Below, in pieces: positions 15,959 through 24,942 of a stretch of 33,504 nucleotides of DNA (position 1 is its first letter; each line of letters starts with the position of its first letter). Source of the stretch: Bacteroidaceae bacterium (GTDB taxonomy: Bacteria > Bacteroidota > Bacteroidia > Bacteroidales > Bacteroidaceae); contig JAEDMP010000019.1 of NCBI GenBank assembly GCA_016302965.1, positions 1 through 33,504 of the forward strand, in the 5' to 3' direction. The notes beneath the pieces are model-generated. The model saw only the letters and a list, made by a program, of their open reading frames with translations. It was not told the DNA's origin and did no database searches. The translations under genes and the position numbers were made by a program.

Positions 15959-18202
15959 ATGATGAACGTGGAAACAACGACATACAGGCTGATACTATGC
16001 ATGGCGGCATGGTTGCTGTCCATGAAGGCTGGCGCTATGCACTGGCACTGGACGGTGGCCGACGGGCTGCCCACAGGCGAGGTGCGACAGATAGTGGAAC
16101 TGCCCAACGGCCAAATGCTGGTCAACTGCGAGGGCGTGTTCTGTCTGGCCAACGGTGCCGGCTTTGATGTTATCGGCTGCGACTACCGCCGAACGTACCA
16201 GCTGCCCACACACGCCAAGGGCTATGGACAGTTGTGGCAGGGTGACTCGCTGCTGTGGTTGCACGACTTCTACCGCCTGTTTCTGTTCGATGCCCGCCGA
16301 AGAGCCTTCCGCTATGACATCAGCCGCGAGCAGGCCACTACCGTGATGCAGTGCTTCACAAAGGGTGAACTGCTGCGGCCCGTGCCCAACGACGCACAGT
16401 GGCGCTGCGTGGACTCATTGGGACTTGCCCACAACTACAGCACGCTGGCAACAGACCGGCAGGGCGGACTGTGGATAGGTACGCGCAACGATGGCATTGT
16501 CTACCTCTCGCCACGACGGCCACAGGTGGACAAGATAGAGGCAGGACACCCGCTGATAGACTTAGCGCGCAGCTACACCGACAGCAAAGGGAGCATCTGG
16601 CGATGCCGTGGTGTAGGAGTGGAGCGTGAGCAGAAAGGCACCTACACCTTATACGACAAGAGCAAGGTGAGGGGGCTGCCCTACAACCGCACCTCCTTCA
16701 TACAGCAACTGGCCGACGGCCGTTATCTGCTGTGCGACTCGCTCAGCACGCTGGGCTACCTGCTGCCCGAGAGACACGAGTTTCGCCCACTCAATGACAA
16801 ACTGCCCGGACTGCAAGGCTATCGACGCTTTGTGGGAGCCTGCCCGACAGGTGGCCAGTGGATGGTGGTATACACCCAGAACGGTGCCTTTATGCTCGAC
16901 ACAAAGGCCGACACGATGGCCGCTTTCGCCCCCGCCGACAACATCAGCCAATATGCCACAAAGTACAACTGCATGCTGCGTGACCGCAAAGGCCACCTCT
17001 GGATAGGCACGCAGAACGGGCTGTTTGAAGCCATTCGACAACCACTACGGAAGAAGGGAGGGCCGGAATGGACGGTCAGGAAGACGGAGGGATTGCGCAA
17101 CACCTGCATCCGCAGCCTGGTGATGGACGGTGAAGGCCATGTGTGGGCAGGCACTTCGTGCGGCATCGCGCGCATCACACCCACCGTTGTCAACCTCGGC
17201 CGAGAGGACGGCGTACCACCCTTGGCCACCATGGAGCGGGCAGCCTGTCTGACTGACGACGGCCGTCTGGTGTTCGCCATCGATGGTGGGCAAGCCTTGG
17301 CCTTCAGACCCGGCCAACTCATCGCCGACACAAAGCCACACCCGGTGGTCATCACATCGCTGAGGGTGAACGGCGAAGAGCGGCTGAGCAACCACCTGTC
17401 ACTCAACCACCGCGAGAACCACATCGCCATCAGTTTCTCCACACTCGACTATGCGACTCCCTCGCACAACAATTATCGCTACCGTCTTTGGCCCACACAG
17501 CAACAGTGGAACATGAGCAGTGACGGCAGCGGACAGGCCACTGCCACTTATACAGCCCTGCCACCTGGTAGCTACCGCTTCGAGGTGCAGGCCTCGACAT
17601 TGGGCACAGGAGCATGGGGCGGCAGCACTATTACGGAAATAGAGATCCGCCCTCCACTGTGGCTGACATGGTGGGCAAAGACGCTCTATGTGCTTCTGAC
17701 CCTTGGCGTGGCCACGCTGCTCATACACCTATACCTGAAGAAGCGGCGCCTGCAGATAGAACGCAAGAACGAGGAGCGCGTGAACCAACTTTTTGAACTG
17801 CGCGACGCTGCCCGCCACCAGTTTGCACGGTCAGTGAACATAGAGCCAGAGAAGATTACGGCCAACAAGGAGGAGGAGAAGCTGGTAGAGAAGATGATGA
17901 AGGCCATAGCACAGCACATGGATGACATCGACTACACCATAGACCAGCTGGCCAGCGACGTGGGAATGAGCCGAGCCAGCCTTTACAAGAAAATGCAACA
18001 GATGCTGGGCATCACGCCCAACGACTTCCTTCGCAACGTGCGCCTGAAACATGCCGCACGCTTGCTGGCTGAGACATCATATCCCGTGAACCAGGTATCG
18101 CTGATGGTGGGTTTCCAGACCTCACGCTATTTCAGCCAGTGCTTCCGCCAGTTGTTCGGTGTCACCCCCACTGAATACCGTCAAGGTCGCATTAACAAAT
18201 AA
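15959..18202 (+). CDS. Membrane-spanning one-component regulator: sensor propeller + Y_Y_Y + TM + AraC HTH (no kinase, no receiver)
   Basis: The protein has 747 residues. An N-terminal hydrophobic segment (about 9-26) precedes a periplasmic region with propeller-type repeats (DRQGGLWIGTRNDGI, DRKGHLWIGTQNGLF, DGEGHVWAGTSCGI) and a Y_Y_Y domain (about 460-562). A transmembrane helix lies at about 566-590. Only a basic linker separates it from a C-terminal AraC-type HTH (about 640-747; ASDVGMSRASLYKKM and VSLMVGFQTSRYFSQCFRQLFGVTP). Histidine kinase and receiver modules are absent, although the sensor and HTH are those of classical Bacteroidota hybrid two-component systems of about 1300 residues. 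It probably senses an oligosaccharide and directly activates the adjacent uronate locus, in the manner of SusR-like membrane regulators. Regulation of that locus is inferred from proximity. Confidence 0.85.
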   Translation: MMNVETTTYRLILCMAAWLLSMKAGAMHWHWTVADGLPTGEVRQIVELPNGQMLVNCEGVFCLANGAGFDVIGCDYRRTYQLPTHAKGYGQLWQGDSLLWLHDFYRLFLFDARRRAFRYDISREQATTVMQCFTKGELLRPVPNDAQWRCVDSLGLAHNYSTLATDRQGGLWIGTRNDGIVYLSPRRPQVDKIEAGHPLIDLARSYTDSKGSIWRCRGVGVEREQKGTYTLYDKSKVRGLPYNRTSFIQQLADGRYLLCDSLSTLGYLLPERHEFRPLNDKLPGLQGYRRFVGACPTGGQWMVVYTQNGAFMLDTKADTMAAFAPADNISQYATKYNCMLRDRKGHLWIGTQNGLFEAIRQPLRKKGGPEWTVRKTEGLRNTCIRSLVMDGEGHVWAGTSCGIARITPTVVNLGREDGVPPLATMERAACLTDDGRLVFAIDGGQALAFRPGQLIADTKPHPVVITSLRVNGEERLSNHLSLNHRENHIAISFSTLDYATPSHNNYRYRLWPTQQQWNMSSDGSGQATATYTALPPGSYRFEVQASTLGTGAWGGSTITEIEIRPPLWLTWWAKTLYVLLTLGVATLLIHLYLKKRRLQIERKNEERVNQLFELRDAARHQFARSVNIEPEKITANKEEEKLVEKMMKAIAQHMDDIDYTIDQLASDVGMSRASLYKKMQQMLGITPNDFLRNVRLKHAARLLAETSYPVNQVSLMVGFQTSRYFSQCFRQLFGVTPTEYRQGRINK

Positions 18203-18218
18203 ATTCCTTCAATATAAT

Positions 18219-18280
18219 GCTTCATGTTGATTGTTATGCCGGTATCATCAACCAGTTGCTTGATAGCAGTCGGGGTGTTG
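18219..18280 (+). repeat. 62-bp degenerate direct repeat, right copy
   Basis: Counterpart of 6235-6296, in the same orientation and gap-free, beginning 16 bases after the regulator stop. In the left copy the sequence after GTGTTG completes a terminator stem; here that right arm is missing and aminopeptidase sequence begins instead at 18278 (TTG overlap). Confidence 0.75.
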
Positions 18281-18553
18281 CAGTTCCTCATCGGTGAGCA
18301 GCTGCACATCAATGGGAGCCTTGTCGATGGGACAGAGCGTGAGCGGCTGCAACTGCAGGAACTCACCGAAACTGGTCTTCATATAGGGTTCGATGATCAT
18401 CGTGTTCTCGATGCGCACACCGAACTTTCCGGCCAGATAGAGTCCAGGCTCATTGGTCACCGTCATGCCAGCCACCAGCGGCGTAGGTTTCCACTCCATA
18501 CGGATCTGATGGGGACCCTCGTGCACATTCAAGTAGGAACCCACGCCATGCCC
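18278..18553 (-). pseudogene. Exact 276-bp copy of an internal piece of the Xaa-Pro aminopeptidase gene
   Basis: This segment matches 30093-30368 base for base on reading both, in the same orientation (offset 11815). It corresponds to residues about 471-562 of the minus-strand aminopeptidase, including the GTGHGVGSYLNVHEGPH metal-site region. It has no start and is flanked by unrelated sequence on both sides. The left junction shares TTG with the 62-bp repeat. The right junction shares GCCATGCCC with the fructokinase tail. These short overlaps point to a microhomology-type join. Because of the identity, the event is recent, maintained by gene conversion, or an assembly artefact. Confidence 0.9.
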
Positions 18554-18580
18554 ATGATTCCCGAGGAACTGAAGAAATAG
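18545..18580 (+). pseudogene. Third fructokinase 3' end (last 12 codons only)
   Basis: In frame it reads AMPMIPEELKK and stops at TAG 18578-18580, matching AMPVIPEDLKK of the intact kinase. At DNA level it matches 34 of 36 bases of the fructokinase pseudogene end at 6190-6225. The nine bases 18545-18553 are shared with the aminopeptidase fragment. A strong terminator follows, as expected downstream of a real gene, suggesting that a whole fructokinase gene once stood here ahead of the sensor gene. Confidence 0.75.
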
Positions 18581-18623
18581 AAGGTGAAGAAACAGAACAG
18601 TCATTCTAAAAAGATATCGCTTG

Positions 18624-18666
18624 AAGATTTGGTGGTTTGAATAATGACCACCAAATCTTTTTTTTG
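18624..18666 (+). terminator. Strong rho-independent terminator upstream of the hybrid sensor gene
   Basis: AAGATTTGGTGGT (18624-18636) pairs perfectly with ACCACCAAATCTT (18647-18659), giving a 13-bp stem with a 10-nt loop and a run of T residues (18658-18665). It is oriented to end plus-strand transcripts, although no complete plus-strand gene now lies directly before it. It insulates the sensor promoter. Confidence 0.9.
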
Positions 18667-18717
18667 CGTGTGAAATGGAAAAACACTCTTTTTCTTCTCA
18701 TATTTGTTTTTTTTTAT

Positions 18718-18725
18718 TAACTTTG
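18718..18725 (+). promoter_or_regulatory. -7 promoter box TAACTTTG for the hybrid sensor gene
   Basis: This is a perfect TAnnTTTG match after an AT-rich stretch, 80 bases upstream of the ATG at 18806. It predicts a leader of about 75 nt. Confidence 0.6.
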
Positions 18726-18805
18726 CCCCAAGAACTGTATACAGGTCTTGTGCATATACCAATAACAGGAAATACCTGCCCTAAAAAAGTAAATATTTGT
18801 CCAAA

Positions 18806-21622
18806 ATGAAGAGAACAGTACATCATATTGTCCAGACAAGCATGCTGTTATTATCACTGCTAATGATGGCATGTGATGGCAAAACAGACAAACAAAGTTA
18901 TCGTATCGGCGTGTCTCAATGCAGCGGCGGATTTTGGCGACAGAAACAGAACAATGAGATGCATCGCGAACTCTTGCTGCACGAAGGTGTAACCATGGAA
19001 TTGCTCTGTGCCGAAGATAACGACGAGAAACAGATTGCCGACATCCAACGATTGATAGAGCAAAAAGTGGATATGCTCATCGTTTCGCCTCACGACACAC
19101 TGGCTCTTTCCCCCATTATCAGCAAGGCCTACGCTTCCGGCATACCGGTACTTCTATTCGACAGAGTCATCAACAACGACAAATACACTGCTTTCGTTGG
19201 TGGAGACAATCAAAGGGTTGGGATGTTAATGGCTGCTTACGTTGCCACCCAACTTCATGTTAAAGGCGGCAAGGTATTGGAAATCATGGGCGACATGCAA
19301 ACGTCACCTGCCAGCCTAAGACACGAAGGATTCATGAAGGGATTGGCCAATGCGGATCATATTGAGGTGGTGGCTTCTGTCGATGCCGGTTGGCTGGGTC
19401 CACGTGCTTCCAAAGCTACCGACTCGCTGCTGCGCCTCCATCCAGACATCAACGTCATTGTTGCCCACAGCGACTATATGGCAGGAGAGGCAAAGAAGGT
19501 GGCCGACAAACTGTACCCCAACAACAACTACATTTTTGTAGGAGCCGACGGTTTCGGAGCCCCTGGTCTGGGAGTTGAGGCAGTAGAAAAAGGCATACTC
19601 AATGCAACGGCAATCTATCCCACCGGTGGAGACATCATCATACAGACAGCATTGAAAATCCTAAGAGGTGAGAAATTCGAAAGACAGACCCTGCTCCAAA
19701 GCAATCTGGTAAGCACGCCCCAGGAAGCCACTCTGCTCATCAATATGGAACGTACCCTCACGGCAGAAGTGGAGCGAGTGGAAAGAATGCACCATCGTGC
19801 CGTTTTCTACCTGAAAGAGAGCCAGAGGGAACGCTTGATGTTATATGCGACATTAGGAGTGCTGGGCATCATAGGCATCTTGTGTGCCGCACTCTACCGT
19901 GTAAATCTACTCAGACGCAAGTCGAACAAACGGCTCCATGAACAACAGAACACACTGAAGGAACAGAACGAGCGACTGTTGAGCATGACAACCCAGCTGG
20001 AGGAGGCGATGAATGCCAAACTGGTCTTTTTCACCAATATCTCACATGATTTCCGCACCCCGCTCAACCTCATTGCTGCGCCTATCGATGAGGCAATAAA
20101 AATAACGGAAGGGAAAAACAAGGGAGGTATCATGAAACTATTGCTCATAGCCCAACGGAACGTAGGCGTATTGCTTGACCTCGTCAACCAGATACTCGAT
20201 TTCCGAAAGGTGGAAAACGGCAAGATGGAATTAAATCCTCAAACCGTTGATATCAACCTGTTGATACATGCATGGCATGAATCCTTCTCGTCGCTGGCAC
20301 AGAAGAAAGGGTTGGAACTCCATTTCGGTGAGATGTCCGGCGAATGCAACGTCAACGTAGATGTGAAGAAATTGGAACGGATGGTATATAACCTGCTGGG
20401 AAACTCCATCAAGTTCACGCCATCCGGCGGCAAAATCTATTTGCAATACACCAAGACATCCCATCACCTCTCCATTACCGTGAGAGACACAGGGTCTGGC
20501 ATTGACCAAGAAAATCTGAACCGAATATTCGAACGTTTTTATCAATTGGACAACTCAAACCAAGAAGGGTCTGGCATCGGACTGGCTTTGGTGAAGAAAT
20601 ATGCAGAACTGATGGGGGGAAGAGTGGAGATAGAGTCCAATATCGACAACCAGACAACTGGAGCCACCGGCACAAGCATCACAATCACCATCCCGTCAGC
20701 ACCAAACGATACGATAACATCCAACTCATACATCAAACGCCAACTCTCCCCGGAGAGTTTGTTGGCTTGTTCCAACCTGCCATCAACAGAGTTGGATTCT
20801 GAACAACATATCACGGCTGACGAGACCAATCCCGTTGCATTGGTCATAGACGACAATGCCGACATGCGCTCGTTCATCAGCACTTTGCTTTGCGACAAAT
20901 ACCGCGTTCTTACTGCCTGCGACGGAAAAGAAGGTCTGCAGCTGGCCAAGACCAACGTACCCGATATCGTCATCTGTGACGTGATGATGCCCGTGATGGA
21001 TGGTCTGGAATGCTGCCAAAAGATGAAGAATGACGAATGTACAAGCCATATCCCCATCATCATGCTCACGGCATGCAGTCTGGACGAGCAGCGTGTCAAA
21101 GGTTTGCAGTCGGGAGCAGAAGCCTATCTGGCTAAACCATTCAACAGTTCGGTACTGCTGGCCCAGATAGATACGTTGCTCAAAAACCGTGTCCACGTAA
21201 ACATTTATCAGGCACATGCAGAAAAGGAAAAACCAGAGACACCCCACATCGAGCAGGATGCTGCACCGACGAAAGCCGGACCAACCTTGTCAAGATTCGA
21301 CAGAGCCTTCATTGAAAAAATGTATGGACATATAGAGAAGAACTATAGCGATGAGGAATTCTGCGTGGAGATACTGGCAGACAAAATGTGTCTGAGCCGC
21401 ACACAACTCTATCGCAAATGCAAGGCACTGACAGGCGACACTCCTGTTGAACTCATTCGCAATGCCCGACTTGAACATGCCCGGGAAATACTACTCAATG
21501 GGTATGATCAGATAGCCAATGTGGCAAGTGCCGTCGGTATTCCCAATGCCGCATATTTCAGCAAATGCTACAAGACCTATTTCGGTGAATACCCTAAAGA
21601 CACAGTGGAATCATCGAAATAG
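18806..21622 (+). CDS. Hybrid two-component system sensor/regulator with periplasmic sugar-binding domain (fructan locus regulator)
   Basis: The protein has 938 residues. The ATG at 18806 is preferred over the TTG at 18797 because it opens the signal segment (MKRTVHHIVQ then LLLSLLMMAC). Domains in order: a type-1 periplasmic-binding-protein domain (about 33-310, starting YRIGVSQCSGGFW), a TM helix (about 345-365), a coiled linker, and a histidine kinase with His414 in NISHDFRTPLN, an N-box (NLLGNSIKFTP) and G-boxes (DTGSGI, GSGIGLALVKKYAELMGG). A receiver with Asp725 in VICDVMMPVMDG and a C-terminal AraC HTH (about 830-938) follow. BT1754 of B. thetaiotaomicron has this architecture and binds free fructose to control its fructan locus; the same role is inferred here. 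It lies directly upstream of susC on the same strand, with its own promoter and terminator. Confidence 0.93.
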   Translation: MKRTVHHIVQTSMLLLSLLMMACDGKTDKQSYRIGVSQCSGGFWRQKQNNEMHRELLLHEGVTMELLCAEDNDEKQIADIQRLIEQKVDMLIVSPHDTLALSPIISKAYASGIPVLLFDRVINNDKYTAFVGGDNQRVGMLMAAYVATQLHVKGGKVLEIMGDMQTSPASLRHEGFMKGLANADHIEVVASVDAGWLGPRASKATDSLLRLHPDINVIVAHSDYMAGEAKKVADKLYPNNNYIFVGADGFGAPGLGVEAVEKGILNATAIYPTGGDIIIQTALKILRGEKFERQTLLQSNLVSTPQEATLLINMERTLTAEVERVERMHHRAVFYLKESQRERLMLYATLGVLGIIGILCAALYRVNLLRRKSNKRLHEQQNTLKEQNERLLSMTTQLEEAMNAKLVFFTNISHDFRTPLNLIAAPIDEAIKITEGKNKGGIMKLLLIAQRNVGVLLDLVNQILDFRKVENGKMELNPQTVDINLLIHAWHESFSSLAQKKGLELHFGEMSGECNVNVDVKKLERMVYNLLGNSIKFTPSGGKIYLQYTKTSHHLSITVRDTGSGIDQENLNRIFERFYQLDNSNQEGSGIGLALVKKYAELMGGRVEIESNIDNQTTGATGTSITITIPSAPNDTITSNSYIKRQLSPESLLACSNLPSTELDSEQHITADETNPVALVIDDNADMRSFISTLLCDKYRVLTACDGKEGLQLAKTNVPDIVICDVMMPVMDGLECCQKMKNDECTSHIPIIMLTACSLDEQRVKGLQSGAEAYLAKPFNSSVLLAQIDTLLKNRVHVNIYQAHAEKEKPETPHIEQDAAPTKAGPTLSRFDRAFIEKMYGHIEKNYSDEEFCVEILADKMCLSRTQLYRKCKALTGDTPVELIRNARLEHAREILLNGYDQIANVASAVGIPNAAYFSKCYKTYFGEYPKDTVESSK

Positions 21623-21669
21623 CATCAAAGTTGTTTCACACGACGAATCAAATGTTTCTATTCAAAAAG

Positions 21670-21708
21670 GTTGCAACATTAATTTGATTTGTTGCAACAC
21701 TTTTTTTT
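21670..21708 (+). terminator. Rho-independent terminator after the hybrid sensor gene
   Basis: The self-complementary GTTGCAAC occurs at 21670-21677 and 21691-21698. The two copies can pair (nine bases counting A21678 with T21690) around an 11-nt loop, and eight T residues follow at 21701-21708. It separates the sensor gene from the SusCD operon. Confidence 0.75.
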
Positions 21709-21837
21709 ATCTACTCATGAAGTTCTTCGTAATTTCGCAACCGGAAACAGATAACGACTGAAAACGATGAACAATAGATAAGCGATGAATAATCGTGCGA
21801 AACAATCGCATCAATACTAACTATAAACAATTTATTT
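21709..21837 (+). promoter_or_regulatory. Upstream region of the SusCD operon
   Basis: The region between the sensor terminator and the susC ATG holds a near-consensus -7 element TAATTTCG (21730-21737, one mismatch to TAnnTTTG), which would give a leader of about 95 nt. Activation by the adjacent sensor protein is likely from context. No clear operator was recognised. Confidence 0.35.
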
Positions 21838-24800
21838 ATGAATAAAAGAACTATTTTAGGGCTCATTATGCTGATGATTTCTGCTGTGGAGTTATGCTCG
21901 CAGACAGTGAAAGTCACAGGAACCGTGGTGAGCAAGACCGATGGTGAGATACTGATAGGCGCCACGGTCAGAGAAATCGGAACAGACAAGGCAACCATCA
22001 CTGATTTTGATGGAAACTTTGTCATTGATGTCAAGGAGGGAGCCAAGCTACAGTTCACCTACGTCGGTTTTGAGACGCTGACCCTGAAGGCGACCAATGG
22101 CATGAAGGTTGAATTGGAAGATTTGGCCAGTCTACAGGAAGTCGTGGTGACGGGGTACCAGGTACAACGCAAAGCAGACCTGACGGGTGCCATCTCCGTT
22201 GTGAAGGTAGACGACTTGCAGAAGCAGAATGAGAACAATCCCATCAAGGCTCTTCAAGGCAGGGTACCTAGCATGAACATCTCTGCTGACGGAACCCCTT
22301 CTGGAGCAGCCACCGTCCGCATACGAGGTATCGGAACCCTCAACAACAACGACCCCTTGTATATCGTTGACGGAGTACCGACCAAGTCGGGAATGCATGA
22401 ACTCAACGGCAACGATATCGAGTCAATACAAGTGTTGAAGGATGCTGCCTCGGCAAGCATCTACGGTTCACGTGCTGCAAACGGTGTGATTATCATCACC
22501 ACCAAAAAAGGAAAAGACGGCAAGACAAAAATCGATTTCGACGCAAGCGTTGCAGTCTCTTTCTACGCCAACAAACTGAAAGTACTGAATGCGGAACAGT
22601 GGGGTCAGGCCTATTGGCAGGCAAACGTGAACGATGGACTCGATCCCAACAACAACAATCTGGGTTACCATTTTGATTGGGGATATGACGCCAAAGGCAC
22701 TCCCCAACTCTACAACGTAACCATGCAGAAGTATCTCGATGACAGCAACACCATTCCTGCCGCCGATACCGACTGGGTGAAAGAGACCACACGCACCGGT
22801 GTCATCCAGAACTACAACATCAGCGTAAGCAATGGCAACGAGAAGGGCTCCAGTTATCTTTCTCTCGGTTACTACAAGAACCTGGGTATCATCAAGAACT
22901 CCGATTTTGAACGTCTATCCGCACGCATCAACAGCGACTACAAACTGATTGGCAATGTGCTGACCGTAGGTGAGCATTTCACACTGAATCGCACATCAGA
23001 AGTGAGCGCACCTGGTGGATTCCTTGAGAATGTATTGCAGTTCAATCCGTCGTTTCCCGTGTATAATATAAAAGGTGAATACGCCAATCTCACCGGAGGC
23101 TATGCCGACCGTGAAAACCCACTGGGCCGTCTTGAGCGCAACAAAGACAACCGATATACTTATTGGCGTGCATTCGGCGATGTGTATCTGAACCTTGCTC
23201 TTTTCAAGGGCTTTAATCTGCGAACTACTGCAGGTATTGACTACGCGCAAAAACAGCAGCGCATTTTTACGATGCCCATCACAAACGGCAATGTGGCAAA
23301 CCCGGACAATGCGGTAGAAGCGAAGCAGGAACACTGGATGAAATGGATGTGGAATGCTGTTGCCACCTATAATATGGAAATAGGAAAGCACCGTGCCGAC
23401 TACATGCTCGGTGTAGAGGCCAATCGTCAGGATGACGTATGGTTCTCGGGCAAACGCTATGATTTCGAAACACTCAATACCGACTATATGTGGCCTGATG
23501 CTGGCACAGGCGTGGAGAAGGCCTACGGTTCAGGCAGCGGTTTCTCGTTGATTTCTTTCTTTGGCAAGTTGAACTATACCTACGCCGACAAGTACATGGC
23601 ATCTGTCACTGTGCGTCGAGACGGTTCCAGCCGCTTTGGCAAGAACAACCAGTATGGTACCTTCCCCTCGGTAAGTGCCGGATGGCGCATTACCCAAGAG
23701 AAGTTCATGAAGGCTACCAGTTCCTGGCTCTATGATCTGAAACTCCGCGCATCGTGGGGACAGACTGGTAATCAGGAAATATCCAATACAGCACGTTATA
23801 CCCTTTATCAGGCAGTCTATGGTGACTCTAACTTCGGAGGCAACAGTTATGGAACCTCCTACGACATAGCCGGTACCAACGGTGGACAAATCCTGCAGTC
23901 GGGCTTCAAACGTACACAAATCGGCAATGACGACATCAAGTGGGAAACAACAACCCAGACCAACATCGGCATGGACTTCTCTCTGTTTGACAATACCCTC
24001 TATGGCAGCTTTGATTACTATCACAAACAGACCAAGGATATCCTTCTCTATATGGCAGGCATTGCAGCGATGGGTGAAGGCAGCTCCATGTGGATCAATG
24101 CAGGCGAAATGAAAAACAAGGGTTTTGAATTCAACCTCGGTTACCGCAATAGCATTGGCGATTTCAGCTACGACATCACAGCCAACATCGGAAGTTACCG
24201 CAACGAGATAACCAAGTTGCCAGAGACGGTTGCCGCTAATGGTGATTTCGGTGGCAATGGGGTAAAGAGTGTCATCGGCCATCCGATGGGTGCACAGGTG
24301 GGATATGTCTTCGACGGCATCTTCAAGAGTCAGGAAGAAGTGGATAACCATGCCACCCAGCAGGGAGCCGGTGTAGGACGTATGCGATTCAAAGACCTGA
24401 ACGATGACGGCATGATTACCGAGGCCGACCAGGATTGGATTTATTCTCCTGTTCCCGATTTCTCTTATGGAATAAACTTCTACTTACAATACAAGAATTG
24501 GGACTTGACCATGTTCTGGCAGGGTGTACAGGGAGTAGATGTCATCTCCGACCTGAAGAAGGAGACCGACCTCTGGGCTGGTGTCAACGTGGCGAACCTC
24601 AACAAGGGACAGCGTCTGCTCGATGCCTGGTCGCCATCCAACCCCGACTCCAATATCCCCGCACTCTCAACCTACAACAACAATAATGAGACCCGCGTGT
24701 CAAGCTACTATGTTGAGAATGGTTCTTATCTCAAGCTCCGCAACATTCAGATTGGCTACAACGTACCCAAATCGCTTGCCAACAAACTCTATATGGAACG

Positions 24801-24936
24801 CCTACGTTTGTATCTCTCCGCACAGAATCTGCTCACCATCAAGAGCAAAGATTTTACGGGTGTAGATCCAGAGAACGCCAACTTCGGCTATCCCATACCT
24901 GTGAACGTGACATTTGGTCTTAACGTAACATTTTGA
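21838..24936 (+). CDS. susC: SusC/RagA-family TonB-dependent outer-membrane transporter
   Basis: The protein has 1032 residues. A signal peptide (about 1-22) is followed by a carboxypeptidase-like regulatory domain (VKVTGTVVSKTDGEILIGATV to YVGFETLTL). The SusC-specific plug follows, with VVVTGYQVQRKADLTGAISVV, IRGIGTLNNNDPLYIVDGV, and VLKDAASASIYGSRAANGVIIITTKKG. A 22-strand barrel fills the rest and ends on an aromatic beta strand (FGLNVTF), as OMPs do. It imports oligosaccharides through the outer membrane using TonB energy, with the SusD protein as lid. susD follows after 6 bases. Fructan is the inferred cargo because the operon ends with a GH32 and is preceded by the fructose-type sensor. 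Confidence 0.96.
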   Translation: MNKRTILGLIMLMISAVELCSQTVKVTGTVVSKTDGEILIGATVREIGTDKATITDFDGNFVIDVKEGAKLQFTYVGFETLTLKATNGMKVELEDLASLQEVVVTGYQVQRKADLTGAISVVKVDDLQKQNENNPIKALQGRVPSMNISADGTPSGAATVRIRGIGTLNNNDPLYIVDGVPTKSGMHELNGNDIESIQVLKDAASASIYGSRAANGVIIITTKKGKDGKTKIDFDASVAVSFYANKLKVLNAEQWGQAYWQANVNDGLDPNNNNLGYHFDWGYDAKGTPQLYNVTMQKYLDDSNTIPAADTDWVKETTRTGVIQNYNISVSNGNEKGSSYLSLGYYKNLGIIKNSDFERLSARINSDYKLIGNVLTVGEHFTLNRTSEVSAPGGFLENVLQFNPSFPVYNIKGEYANLTGGYADRENPLGRLERNKDNRYTYWRAFGDVYLNLALFKGFNLRTTAGIDYAQKQQRIFTMPITNGNVANPDNAVEAKQEHWMKWMWNAVATYNMEIGKHRADYMLGVEANRQDDVWFSGKRYDFETLNTDYMWPDAGTGVEKAYGSGSGFSLISFFGKLNYTYADKYMASVTVRRDGSSRFGKNNQYGTFPSVSAGWRITQEKFMKATSSWLYDLKLRASWGQTGNQEISNTARYTLYQAVYGDSNFGGNSYGTSYDIAGTNGGQILQSGFKRTQIGNDDIKWETTTQTNIGMDFSLFDNTLYGSFDYYHKQTKDILLYMAGIAAMGEGSSMWINAGEMKNKGFEFNLGYRNSIGDFSYDITANIGSYRNEITKLPETVAANGDFGGNGVKSVIGHPMGAQVGYVFDGIFKSQEEVDNHATQQGAGVGRMRFKDLNDDGMITEADQDWIYSPVPDFSYGINFYLQYKNWDLTMFWQGVQGVDVISDLKKETDLWAGVNVANLNKGQRLLDAWSPSNPDSNIPALSTYNNNNETRVSSYYVENGSYLKLRNIQIGYNVPKSLANKLYMERLRLYLSAQNLLTIKSKDFTGVDPENANFGYPIPVNVTFGLNVTF

Positions 24937-24942
24937 TTAGAC

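Noticed and set aside
18224..18580. Plus-strand 118-codon frame ending IPEELKK
   Set aside because: It is a chimera of the 62-bp repeat, antisense aminopeptidase sequence and a fructokinase tail. The middle is the reverse of a real gene, so it is not treated as a protein.
18248..18604. Minus-strand frame with perfect aminopeptidase sequence
   Set aside because: It has only the inserted 276-bp piece and lacks the N-terminal two thirds; treated as a pseudogene fragment.
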